Position numbers and translations under genes: made by a program. Under the pieces are notes generated by a model. The model was not told the DNA's origin and ran no database searches. It was given only the letters and a program-made list of their open reading frames with translations. From contig NZ_CP015225.1 of NCBI RefSeq assembly GCF_001623525.1, positions 3,596,001 to 3,660,000 of the forward strand: a stretch of 64,000 nt of DNA, read 5' to 3'. Shown piece after piece: positions 28,642 to 37,160 of the stretch; position 1 is the first letter of the stretch, and each line of letters begins with the position of its first letter. Origin of the DNA: Pseudomonas fluorescens. GTDB lineage: Bacteria > Pseudomonadota > Gammaproteobacteria > Pseudomonadales > Pseudomonadaceae.

Positions 28642-28827
28642 TCAAAACCGCGAAACACTCCTCATCGCATCCACCAGATAGCGCATGGCGATGCGGTCGT
28701 TTTCCGACAACTCCCGATAGCGCTCCACCAGTCTCAATTCTTCAAGGCTGAGCCGGCGTGTCCTGCGCGGGTTGGTCAGGCCTGGAAAGATCCCCAGCAT
28801 TTCGGTAATGCCCTGTATTTTTGTCAT
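28642..28827 (-). CDS. Small conserved hypothetical protein
   Basis: 61 residues from the ATG at 28827, which has AAGGAC five bases upstream; the longer ORF reaching 28965 has no ribosome site and lies in AT-rich DNA. It is all helical and charged (LSLEELRLVERYRELSENDRIAMRYLVDAM), resembling the C-terminal helix of some XRE-type regulators, but it has no recognisable HTH. Function unknown. The AT-rich stretch 28828-29188 holds no gene and presumably carries divergent promoters for this gene and opgD. Confidence 0.6.
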   Translation of the reverse strand: MTKIQGITEMLGIFPGLTNPRRTRRLSLEELRLVERYRELSENDRIAMRYLVDAMRSVSRF

Positions 28828-29188
28828 GAGTTGTCCTTCTTTACGTCGAGGTTGACCTGATAGCGCCGTCTGAACCCGGGTTAGATCGTCTATCACGCTA
28901 AAGAATAGGGAGGATTCAAAGCGTGAAAAGGGAGTTTTAGAGTAATTAGTCAAAAAATGCCGCAATCCTTATAAAAAAAGAAATAACTGTAAGAAAATTT
29001 GACCAGGCCACGCTTTCCTTGCTCTCAAAGCCTGTATTTCCCCTATGATTTTGCGCCTCGGTGAACCGATCCAGCTCTCAGGTATCTGTTCTAACGTTCG
29101 TCGCGTTTGGCCAAAGGCATGTCCGAACTCTTTTATCAGTCTTTGTTGCCAGGATCGGCTCGGGATTGTTTCGAGAAAGGTTGTATTT

Positions 29189-30817
29189 ATGCACCGCAGG
29201 AATCTGCTCAAGGCCTCCATGGCCTTCGCCGCCTACACCGGGCTTTCAGCCTCAGGCCTCATGGCAGCACGCGCCTGGGCCGCCGATCAGACTGCCGACG
29301 GCGAAGCCCGTCCTTTCGACTTCAACGGTTTGAAAGATCAAGCCCGACGGCTGGCCGAGAGCCGCTATGTCGACACCAAGCAAGTCCTGCCAGAAACCCT
29401 GGCCCTGATGTCTCCGCTGCAGTTCAACGCCATCCAGTACGACGTCAACCACTCGCTGTGGAATGACCTGGACGGGCGGCAACTGGATGCGCAGTTCTTC
29501 CACGTCGGCATGGGCTTCAAGCAGCCGGTGCGCATGTACAGCGTCGATCCGAAGACGCGTATGGCCCGTGAGGTGCACTTCCGTCCGGAACTGTTCAACT
29601 ATCAGAAAACCACGGTCAACACCGCGCAATTGAAGGGTGACCTGGGCTTCGCCGGCTTTCGCGTCTTCAAGGCGCCGGAACTGGATCGGCACGACATCGT
29701 TTCGTTTCTGGGGGCCAGCTACTTCCGCGCCGTGGATGCCAGTGGCCAGTACGGGCTGTCGGCCCGCGGTTTGGCCATCGACACCTACGCCAAGCAACGC
29801 GAAGAATTCCCGGACTTCACCAAGTTCTGGTTCGAAACCCCGGAAAAGAACAGCACCCGGTTCGTGGTCTATGCCCTGCTCGACTCCCCCAGCGCCACCG
29901 GAGCCTATCGGTTTGACATCGATTGCCAGCCAACCCGGGTAGTGATGGAGATCGACGCGCACATCAATGCCCGTACCGCCATCGAGCAACTGGGTATCGC
30001 GCCCATGACCAGCATGTTCAGCTGTGGCACCGTCGAACGGCGCATGTGCGACACCATTCACCCGCAAATCCACGATTCCGACCGGCTGGCCATGTGGCGC
30101 GGCAACGGCGAGTGGGTGTGCCGTCCGTTGAACAACCCCGCCACCTTGCAATTCAACGCCTTCGCCGACAAGGACCCGAAAGGTTTCGGCCTGGTGCAGA
30201 CCGACCACGACTTTGCCAGCTACCAGGACACTGTGGACTGGTACAGCAAGCGCCCAAGCCTGTGGGTCGAACCGACGACGGCCTGGGGCGAAGGCTCGGT
30301 CGACTTGCTGGAGATTCCTACCACCGGCGAAACCCTGGACAACATTGTCGCGTTCTGGACGCCGAAAAAACCGGTGGCCGCCGGCGACTCGCTGAACTAT
30401 GGCTACAAGCTCTACTGGAGCGCGCTGCCGCCGGTCAGCACGGACCTGGCCCGCGTCGACGCCACCCGCTCAGGCATGGGCGGTTTCATCGAAGGCTGGG
30501 CACCGGGCGAGCATTACCCGACCGTCTGGGCACGTCGTTTCGCCGTGGACTTCAGCGGCGGCGGCCTCGACCAACTACCGCCGGGCACCGGCATCGAACC
30601 GGTGGTGACCTGCTCCCACGGCGAAGTGAAGGACTTCAATGTGCTGGTGCTGGATGCGATCAAGGGCTACCGCATTACCTTCGACTGGCACCCGACCGAC
30701 GACAGTGTGGAGCCGGTGCAGATGCGCCTGTTCATTCGCACCAAGGACCGCACCTTGAGCGAGACCTGGTTGTACCAGTACTTCCCGCCGGCGCCGGATA
30801 AGCGCAAGTATCCCTGA
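29189..30817 (+). CDS. opgD: Glucan biosynthesis protein D (periplasmic glucans)
   Basis: 542 residues from the ATG at 29189 (AAGG upstream), beginning with a twin-arginine signal [18 protein letters not shown] cleaved near ARAWA. The rest is the MdoG/OpgD beta-sandwich fold acting on osmoregulated periplasmic glucans in the periplasm. Tat export is typical of OpgD versus Sec-exported OpgG. No opgGH genes are adjacent. A terminator follows at 30888. Confidence 0.92.
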   Translation: MHRRNLLKASMAFAAYTGLSASGLMAARAWAADQTADGEARPFDFNGLKDQARRLAESRYVDTKQVLPETLALMSPLQFNAIQYDVNHSLWNDLDGRQLDAQFFHVGMGFKQPVRMYSVDPKTRMAREVHFRPELFNYQKTTVNTAQLKGDLGFAGFRVFKAPELDRHDIVSFLGASYFRAVDASGQYGLSARGLAIDTYAKQREEFPDFTKFWFETPEKNSTRFVVYALLDSPSATGAYRFDIDCQPTRVVMEIDAHINARTAIEQLGIAPMTSMFSCGTVERRMCDTIHPQIHDSDRLAMWRGNGEWVCRPLNNPATLQFNAFADKDPKGFGLVQTDHDFASYQDTVDWYSKRPSLWVEPTTAWGEGSVDLLEIPTTGETLDNIVAFWTPKKPVAAGDSLNYGYKLYWSALPPVSTDLARVDATRSGMGGFIEGWAPGEHYPTVWARRFAVDFSGGGLDQLPPGTGIEPVVTCSHGEVKDFNVLVLDAIKGYRITFDWHPTDDSVEPVQMRLFIRTKDRTLSETWLYQYFPPAPDKRKYP

Positions 30818-30887
30818 TCGTTATCCAGCGACTGGGCTTGCTCGCGATGAGGCAAGTACAGGCACCGGCATTTCAGCCAGACAAGCA

Positions 30888-30916
30888 AAAGCCCCGGCCA
30901 ACCCGACCGGGGCTTT
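30888..30916. terminator. Bidirectional terminator between opgD and the xenobiotic reductase gene
   Basis: AAAGCCCCGG and CCGGGGCTTT form a 10-bp stem around CCAACCCGA-type loop, with A-run and T-run flanks. It serves the two convergent genes. Confidence 0.9.
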
Positions 30917-30930
30917 GTTTTATCCCTCAC

Positions 30931-32037
30931 TCAATCGCGCAAATCCGACTCGTGAATCGGCTGGTCCCGATGCGTTGCCCGCTGGTACTGCGCGGGCCAC
31001 GTGGCCTTGCGTCCGCCCAGGTCATCGTCGGCATGCAGGGCCCAGTACGGATCGCGCAACAATTCGCGGGCCAGGAAGATGATATCGGCCTGGCAGGTGC
31101 GCAGGATGTGTTCGGCCTGGGCTGGTTCGGTGATCATGCCGACGGTGCCGGTGGCGATTTCCGACTCCTTGCGCACCCGCTCGGCAAAGCGCGTCTGGTA
31201 ACCCGGGCCGGTGGGAATTTCCGCATTGGCGGCCGTGCCACCCGATGACACATCGATCAAATCCACTCCCAGGGCCCTGAACCGCCGTGCCAGCTCCACG
31301 GTTTCGTCCGGGTTCCACCCGTCCTCGACCCAATCGGTGGCAGAAACGCGAACGAACACCGGCAGTTCTTCAGGCCATACGGCCCGCACCGCTTCGGTGA
31401 CTTGCAGCACGAGGCGGATGCGATTCTCGAACGAGCCGCCATATTGATCGCGCCGCTGATTGCTCAAGGGCGAGAGGAACTGATGCAACAGATAACCATG
31501 GGCCGCGTGGACCTCAACCACCTTGAAGCCGGCCGTGAGAGCACGCTTGGCCGAGTCCACGAAGGCCTGGATCACCCCGGCGATCTGCCCTTCGTCCAGT
31601 TGGACCGGCTGGGTGTGCTGCGGGTCGAAGGCAATCGGCGATGGGCCAACCGGCACCCAACCGCCGTCAGCCGGTTTTACGCTGCCATGCTTGCCCAGCC
31701 AGGGTCGCCAGGTGCTGGCCTTGCGTCCGGCATGGGCCAGTTGTATGCCCGGCACGGCCCCTTGGGCGGTGATGAACCGGGTGATGCGTTGCAAGGGTTC
31801 GATCTGTTCATCATTCCACAGCCCCAGGTCCTGGGCAGTGATGCGACCGTCGGCGGTGACGGCGGTGGCTTCGGTGAACACCAGGCCGGCACCGCCCACG
31901 GCACGGCTGCCCAAGTGCACCAGGTGCCAATCGTTGGCCAGGCCATCGGTGCTCGAATACTGGCACATCGGCGATACCGCGATGCGATTGGGCAGGGTCA
32001 ATTGGCGAAGGGTATAGGGTTCCAGCAGCAGACTCAT
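30931..32037 (-). CDS. xenA: Xenobiotic reductase A-type old yellow enzyme
   Basis: FMN-dependent NAD(P)H oxidoreductase that reduces activated alkenes and nitro compounds in the cytosol. 368 residues, TIM-barrel. The N-terminal PNRIAVSPMCQYS contains the redox-tuning Cys that marks the thermophilic-like/XenA-YqjM subclass; the paired HAAHGYLLHQFLSP and the ARELLRDPYW end are also diagnostic. Monocistronic; its upstream side holds a REPIN cluster. Confidence 0.9.
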   Translation of the reverse strand: MSLLLEPYTLRQLTLPNRIAVSPMCQYSSTDGLANDWHLVHLGSRAVGGAGLVFTEATAVTADGRITAQDLGLWNDEQIEPLQRITRFITAQGAVPGIQLAHAGRKASTWRPWLGKHGSVKPADGGWVPVGPSPIAFDPQHTQPVQLDEGQIAGVIQAFVDSAKRALTAGFKVVEVHAAHGYLLHQFLSPLSNQRRDQYGGSFENRIRLVLQVTEAVRAVWPEELPVFVRVSATDWVEDGWNPDETVELARRFRALGVDLIDVSSGGTAANAEIPTGPGYQTRFAERVRKESEIATGTVGMITEPAQAEHILRTCQADIIFLARELLRDPYWALHADDDLGGRKATWPAQYQRATHRDQPIHESDLRD

Positions 32038-32245
32038 GGGGCACCTCTCGAATCAGTGGGCAGGCTCCAGGGTTCTGTTTGAAAAGTCGACGTGTGACAA
32101 AAGGTGCAACACCCGCCCCCGCGGGCAAAAAATTCGACAAGACGTCACAAGGGCTATCAAGCAGTGCTTAGAGCCTAGTCGACAACCCGCAGGGACGGAG
32201 GGTTCAGAACTTAAAAACCGACGGTGTGACGCAAGCGCCTCCCCC

Positions 32246-32377
32246 TGTGGCGAGGGAGCTTGCTCCCGCTGGGCTGCGCAGCAGCCCCCTCTCAAGCTCA
32301 CTCAATCAACCTGATCCACCGCGTCGCCAGGTTCTAGGGCCGCTGCGCGCCCCAGCGGGAGCAAGCTCCCTCGCCAC
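32246..32377. repeat. REPIN (composite repeat locus A, first)
   Basis: Inverted REPs around a centre that includes CTCAAGCTCACTCAATCAAC and CCACCGCGTCGCC. It is the left member of the composite repeat reaching 32684. Confidence 0.92.
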
Positions 32378-32460
32378 GGGAATTGGGCACGGCGTGGGTT
32401 AAGGGAATGCCTCGAATCGGTGTCAGCTTCAAGAGCAAATCGGTTGGTCGACCGGAATGC
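32378..32460. repeat. 83-bp conserved inter-REPIN module, copy A
   Basis: A stretch starting GGGAATTGGGCACGGCG and ending GGTCGACCGGAATGC. It recurs at 57106-57188 with about five differences and at 57396-57479. It codes for nothing evident. Confidence 0.88.
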
Positions 32461-32548
32461 TTTTGAGCTTTTGAGCTTTTGAGCTTTTGAGCTTTTGAGC
32501 TTTTGAGCTTTTGAGCTTTTGAGCTTTTGGGCTTTTGAGCTTTTGGGC
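32461..32548. repeat. TTTTGAGC octamer tandem array, copy A (11 units)
   Basis: Eight perfect TTTTGAGC units followed by TTTTGGGC, TTTTGAGC, TTTTGGGC. The array runs directly into the next REPIN, with TTTT shared at the junction. It is likely prone to length change by slippage. Confidence 0.95.
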
Positions 32549-32551
32549 TTT

Positions 32552-32684
32552 TGTGGCGAGGGAGCTTGCTCCCGCTGGGCTGCGCAGCAGCCCCCTCTCA
32601 AGCTCACTCAATCAACCTGATCCACCGCGTCGCCGGGCTCCAGGGCCGCTGCGCGCCCCAGCGGGAGCAAGCTCCCTCGCCACA
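32552..32684. repeat. REPIN (composite repeat locus A, second)
   Basis: Near-identical in its centre to the 32246 REPIN. It ends 13 bp from the recJ stop, so it forms part of the recJ 3' end on the minus strand. Confidence 0.92.
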
Positions 32685-32696
32685 AAGGCCCATCGG

Positions 32697-34406
32697 CTAG
32701 CGCGGTTCGATATGGGCAATCATCAACTGCACCGTTTCCTGGCCGCGGAACTCGTTGAGGTCGAGCTTGTAGGCCAGTTCCACCCAGCGCACGGTAGGGT
32801 TGGGCCAGATCTCGCGGTCGATGCCGAAGGCAATGCCGTCGAGCTTCACCGAGCCGCACTCGCTCTTGAGAATGACCTTCAGGTGCCGTTCGCCCACCAC
32901 GCGTTGTTCGACCAACTGGAACACACCATGGAACATCGGCTCCGGGAAATGCTGGCCCCAGGGACCGGCATGGCGCAGCGCCCGGGCCAGCTCGAGGTGG
33001 AATTCCTCCACCGCCAGGGTGCCATCCGACAACAGCCGGCCGGTCAGGTCTTCTTCGCGCAACTGCCGGCGCACTTCCGCATCGAACGCCTCGGCGAACA
33101 ACGGAAAATTCGCTTCCGGCAGCGTCAGCCCCGCAGCCATGGCGTGACCGCCGTACTTGCTGATCAAGGTGGGATGCTGCGCCGCCACCACACTCAGCGC
33201 ATCACGAATGTGAAAGCCCGGCACCGAGCGCCCCGAGCCCTTGAGCAAGCCGTCCCCGGCATCGGCAAAAGCAATGGTCGGACGGAAATAGCGCTCTTTC
33301 ATCCGCGAGGCGAGAATGCCGATGACCCCCTGGTGCCACTGCGGATCGAACAGGCACAAGCCGAACGGCATCGACTCCACCGGCAGGTCCTTGAGCTGGG
33401 CCAGGGCTTCGCGCTGCATGCCCTGCTCGATGGACTTGCGGTCCTGGTTCATGCCGTCCAGTTGCGCCGCCATCTCCCGCGCCAGGGCCGGATCGTCGGT
33501 GAGCAGGCACTCGATGCCCAGGCTCATGTCGTCCAGGCGCCCTGCCGCATTCAGACGCGGCCCGAGGATAAAGCCGAGGTCGGTGGAGGTGATACGCGAA
33601 GCGTCGCGCTTGGCCACTTCCAGGATTGCCTTGATGCCGGGCCGGGCACGCCCGGCGCGAATCCGTTCCAGGCCCTGATGCACCAGGATCCGGTTATTCG
33701 CGTCCAGGGGCACCACGTCGGCCACGCTGCCCAGGGCCACCAGGTCGAGCAATTCGCCGATGTTCGGCTGAGGTGTACTGGCATACCACCCCAGGCTGCG
33801 CAGACGCGCCCGCAGGGCCATCAGCACATAGAAAATCACCCCGACACCCGCCAGGGCCTTGCTCGGGAACTCGCAGCCCGGCTGATTCGGATTGACGATG
33901 GCATCGGCTGCCGGCAGTTCGAGGCCGGGCAAGTGATGGTCGGTGACCAGCACCTGGAGCCCCGCCGCTTTCGCCGCCGCCACGCCTTCCACACTGGAAA
34001 TACCGTTATCCACGGTGATCAGCAACTGCGGTTCGCGGGCCAAGGCGACTTCGACGATTTCCGGGGTCAGCCCGTAGCCATATTCGAAGCGATTGGGCAC
34101 CAGGTAGTCGACATGGGCCGCACCGAGCAGGCGCAACCCGAGCATGCCCACGGTGCTGGCGGTCGCGCCATCAGCATCGAAGTCGCCCACGATCAGGATG
34201 CGTTGGCGTTGTTCCAGCGCCGTCACCAGCAGATCCACCGCGGCGTCGATCCCCTTGAGCTGCTGAAAGGGAATCAAGCGCGCCAGGCTCTTGTCCAGTT
34301 CGGCCTCGGACTGCACACCACGTGCAGCGTACAGGCGGGTCAACAGGGGCGGCAGGTCACCGAGAAATGGCAGGGTGTCGGGCAGTTGGCGGGGTTCTAT
34401 GCGCAT
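32697..34406 (-). CDS. recJ: Single-stranded-DNA exonuclease RecJ
   Basis: 5'-to-3' single-strand exonuclease in RecF-type recombination and mismatch repair. 569 residues, the usual length. DHH-family motifs: GDFDADGATAS (motif I), TVDNGISSVEG, and VTDHHLPG (DHH motif), then the GLNQ/RLNAAGRLDD region and the C-terminal DHHA1 GGHAMAAGL. The ATG at 34406 is the family start. Confidence 0.95.
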   Translation of the reverse strand: MRIEPRQLPDTLPFLGDLPPLLTRLYAARGVQSEAELDKSLARLIPFQQLKGIDAAVDLLVTALEQRQRILIVGDFDADGATASTVGMLGLRLLGAAHVDYLVPNRFEYGYGLTPEIVEVALAREPQLLITVDNGISSVEGVAAAKAAGLQVLVTDHHLPGLELPAADAIVNPNQPGCEFPSKALAGVGVIFYVLMALRARLRSLGWYASTPQPNIGELLDLVALGSVADVVPLDANNRILVHQGLERIRAGRARPGIKAILEVAKRDASRITSTDLGFILGPRLNAAGRLDDMSLGIECLLTDDPALAREMAAQLDGMNQDRKSIEQGMQREALAQLKDLPVESMPFGLCLFDPQWHQGVIGILASRMKERYFRPTIAFADAGDGLLKGSGRSVPGFHIRDALSVVAAQHPTLISKYGGHAMAAGLTLPEANFPLFAEAFDAEVRRQLREEDLTGRLLSDGTLAVEEFHLELARALRHAGPWGQHFPEPMFHGVFQLVEQRVVGERHLKVILKSECGSVKLDGIAFGIDREIWPNPTVRWVELAYKLDLNEFRGQETVQLMIAHIEPR

Positions 34407-34444
34407 GGGGTGACGGACATTTCTCTATTTTTTGGATCCTGGAC

Positions 34445-34535
34445 TGTGGCGAGGGAGCTTGCTCCCGCTGGGCTGCGAAGCGGCCCCTTTTTGTGGGTGC
34501 TGCGCACCCAAGCGGGAGCAAGCTCCCTCGCCACA
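34445..34535. repeat. REPIN
   Basis: Short-centre REPIN in the recJ-yaeQ gap, with inner hairpin arms CTGCGAAGCGGCC and GCTGCGCACC. Same REP class as the others. Confidence 0.9.
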
Positions 34536-34564
34536 ATGAGTTCACTCAATACCGGGTCAACGGC

Positions 34565-35107
34565 TCAACCACGCTCGCCCAGCAACCATTGCAGCTGGAC
34601 TTCATGCTGACCACGGTCGTCGGTCACGAAAATCGTGCCCTCACTGATCATCACATCCCACTTGATCACCCGGGGCATGTCCTGGGCCAGGGTTTCGAGC
34701 ACTTCCTGGGGCACAGCGGCGATGTTGACGTTCTTCAGGTTCTTGACCGCCGGGATCACCTTGCCTTCCCACACCCGCAGGCTGCCGTAAGCCAGCAGGC
34801 TGGTGCGCTCGGTCCGGCGCGAGCACCAGGTCAGGCGATCGGCATCCGGCTGGCCGACTTCGATCCAGTGCAGCACACGGTCATCCAGGCTTTTTTCCCA
34901 CAGCGCAGGCTCGTCGACGTCTGACAGGCCACGACCAAACGCCAGCAGCTCGTTGTACCAGAACGCGTAGGCCAGCAGACGCACGGTCATGCGCTCTTCG
35001 GTTTCCGAAGGGTGGCGGGCGATGGTCTGCTTCACATTCTCATACACATTGCGGTCGAGATCGGTGAGGTTCAGTTCAAACTTGTAAGTCGTGGACGGCT
35101 GGGCCAT
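34565..35107 (-). CDS. yaeQ: YaeQ family protein
   Basis: 180 residues from the ATG at 35107 (MAQPSTTYKFELNLTDLDRNVYE), the standard YaeQ start; the extra 20 upstream codons are not conserved. Full-length YaeQ domain with the RMTVRLLAYAFWYNE helix and the C-terminal Q-W-L-L. The fold resembles PD-(D/E)XK nucleases (WIEVGQPDADRL, and VKNLKNVNIAA strands), but the E. coli protein has no proven activity. Upstream of recJ and on the same strand. Confidence 0.9.
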   Translation of the reverse strand: MAQPSTTYKFELNLTDLDRNVYENVKQTIARHPSETEERMTVRLLAYAFWYNELLAFGRGLSDVDEPALWEKSLDDRVLHWIEVGQPDADRLTWCSRRTERTSLLAYGSLRVWEGKVIPAVKNLKNVNIAAVPQEVLETLAQDMPRVIKWDVMISEGTIFVTDDRGQHEVQLQWLLGERG

Positions 35108-35254
35108 GAACGGGCTTCTTGATACGAGGAAAGGCGGCAAGTCTAACCGATGACGCGGGCAATCCACGAATTGCCGACCATCAACCTACGGCGACTGACG
35201 CTGGCCTATGATAAAACGCTCTATTCGTTCTGCCTTTGTCCTACAGGATCTGTC

Positions 35255-36454
35255 ATGTCGCTTACTGCCAAACCCCTTGCCGGCGTCAAAGTCATCGAAC
35301 TCGGCACCTTGATCGCCGGGCCTTTCGCCTCGCGCATCTGCGGCGAATTCGGTGCCGAAGTCATCAAGGTCGAATCGCCCGACGGCGGTGACCCCCTGCG
35401 AAAGTGGCGCAAGCTATACGAAGGCACCTCGCTGTGGTGGTTCGTCCAGGCACGCAACAAGAAGTCCCTGACTTTGAACCTCAAGCACCCTGAAGGCCTG
35501 GCGATCCTGAAAAAACTGCTCGGCGAAGCCGATATCCTGATCGAGAATTTTCGCCCCGGCGTCCTGGAAAAGCTCGGCCTGGGCTGGGATGTCCTGCACG
35601 CGCTGAACCCGAAACTGGTGATGGTGCGGCTTTCGGGCTTCGGCCAGACCGGGCCGATGAAAGATCAGCCGGGGTTTGGCGCGGTGGGCGAATCCATGGG
35701 CGGCCTGCGCTACATCACCGGCTTCGAGGACCGCCCGCCAGTGCGTACCGGGATTTCCATCGGCGACTCCATCGCCGCCCTCTGGGGCGTGATCGGCGCA
35801 TTGATGGCCCTGCGTCACCGCGAGATCAACGGCGGCACCGGGCAAGTGGTGGACGTGGCCCTGTACGAGGCGATTTTCGCCATGATGGAAAGCATGGTGC
35901 CGGAGTTCGATGTGTTCGGCTTCATCCGTGAGCGCACCGGCAACATCATGCCCGGCATCACCCCCTCGTCCATCCACACCAGCTCTGACGGAAAGCACGT
36001 GCAGATTGGCGCCAACGGCGACGCAATCTTCAAGCGCTTCATGCAGATCATTGGCCGCGACGACCTGGCCAATGACCCGCAACTGGCCAGCAACGATGGC
36101 CGTGACAGCCGCCGCGACGAGCTGTACGGTGTCATCGATCGCTGGGTCAACGCGCTGCCGCTCGATAGCGTTATCGACCAATTGAACCAGGCCGGAGTGC
36201 CGGCCAGTCGGATCTTCAGCGCCGAGGATATGTTCAGCGACCCACAGTTTCTGGCCCGTGAAATGTTCCTGCAGGCCAAGTTGCCGGACGGCAAGGCGTT
36301 CAAGATGCCGGGAATCGTACCGAAACTCTCCGACACCCCGGGCACCTCCGAATGGGTCGGGCCGGCGCTGGGTGAACACAACGCACAAGTGCTCGGCGAG
36401 CTTGGCTACGATGCACAGCAGATCGCCAAGCTGCGCACCGAGGGTGCCATTTGA
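35255..36454 (+). CDS. CaiB/BaiF family CoA transferase
   Basis: 399 residues from the ATG at 35255 (SLTAKPLAGVKVIELG). Class III CoA-transferase: the acyl-acceptor carboxylate is Asp171 in RTGISIGDSIAALWG, matching Asp169 of formyl-CoA transferase, and the fold marker SGFGQTGPMKDQPGFG lies before it. The acyl substrate cannot be told from sequence. It starts about 147 bp from the divergent yaeQ gene. Confidence 0.9.
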   Translation: MSLTAKPLAGVKVIELGTLIAGPFASRICGEFGAEVIKVESPDGGDPLRKWRKLYEGTSLWWFVQARNKKSLTLNLKHPEGLAILKKLLGEADILIENFRPGVLEKLGLGWDVLHALNPKLVMVRLSGFGQTGPMKDQPGFGAVGESMGGLRYITGFEDRPPVRTGISIGDSIAALWGVIGALMALRHREINGGTGQVVDVALYEAIFAMMESMVPEFDVFGFIRERTGNIMPGITPSSIHTSSDGKHVQIGANGDAIFKRFMQIIGRDDLANDPQLASNDGRDSRRDELYGVIDRWVNALPLDSVIDQLNQAGVPASRIFSAEDMFSDPQFLAREMFLQAKLPDGKAFKMPGIVPKLSDTPGTSEWVGPALGEHNAQVLGELGYDAQQIAKLRTEGAI

Positions 36455-36540
36455 CACACCGCAGCAGGCCGTCACAGAAGATCAGACCTGTGGGAGCGCC
36501 TGACAGAACGCGCTAAAAACGTAAAAGCCAGGCAAAAAGA

Positions 36541-36572
36541 AACCCCGAGAAGTGGGGAGACGACTCGGGGTT
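36541..36572. terminator. Terminator after the CoA transferase
   Basis: AACCCCGAG and CTCGGGGTT pair in a 9-bp stem around a 14-nt loop. It sits between two convergent genes. The rest of 36455-36688 holds nothing further that I can support. Confidence 0.75.
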
Positions 36573-36688
36573 AAACGTGACCATTCATGGTCCGTACAAC
36601 AAGCGACAAGCACCGGAGCACAATGCTTGCTCTTGTTGGTAAAGAGTCTGACTCGTCAGGACGTAGGAAGGTTCCCACAACCCCCCAG

Positions 36689-36976
36689 TCAATTCGCCCC
36701 GACCATGACCTTGTCGCGCGCCAGATTGCGCAGCGCCGCAATCACACAGGGCTCCAGGCGGCCCTCGGCAATCAATACATCGCGATGCAGGCCATCGACC
36801 ACATCCGTCAACTGACGCTTGTCGGTCAATTGGGCCTGATTGAACACTCGCTCGACCATGATGGCCCCGGAGGCATTCTTCAGCGTCACCAGGCATTCGC
36901 CCTTGGCGCCGGAGGGAGTCAGCGTGACCAGATACGGGCTCAAAGCCTCACTCAGCAATAGGCTGATACTTTCCAT
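36689..36976 (-). CDS. DUF3509 family protein
   Basis: 95 residues from the ATG at 36976 (GAAGGG seven bases upstream), beginning MESISLLLSEALSPY. Full-length DUF3509, a small Pseudomonas family: the conserved core is LTPSGAKGECLVTLKNASG and QLTDVVDGLHRDVLIAEGRLEP. Function unknown to me. Confidence 0.88.
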   Translation of the reverse strand: MESISLLLSEALSPYLVTLTPSGAKGECLVTLKNASGAIMVERVFNQAQLTDKRQLTDVVDGLHRDVLIAEGRLEPCVIAALRNLARDKVMVGAN

Positions 36977-37160
36977 TCGCTCACCCTTCAATAGTCCGAA
37001 AACAACTGCATGTTCACAGTAAGTGACCGTGGGCCGCAGCAGAAAGTTCGTCAGCGCACCGGACCGGCACGCCTCCAACCTGTTCAACCGAGCATGCGCG
37101 CCCAATATGACAGGCAAACAACAGCCTTCTCTTGAGGCCTTGGCGTGGTGACGGTCGGCG

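Noticed and set aside
32461..32548. Octamer array considered as a CRISPR-like array
   Set aside because: Units are 8 bp with no spacers and no cas genes; it is a microsatellite.
32302..32607. ORF encoding a repetitive KAQKLKSS peptide
   Set aside because: It is the translation of the TTTTGAGC array and REPINs; the same occurs at 57026-57319. Non-coding repeat DNA.
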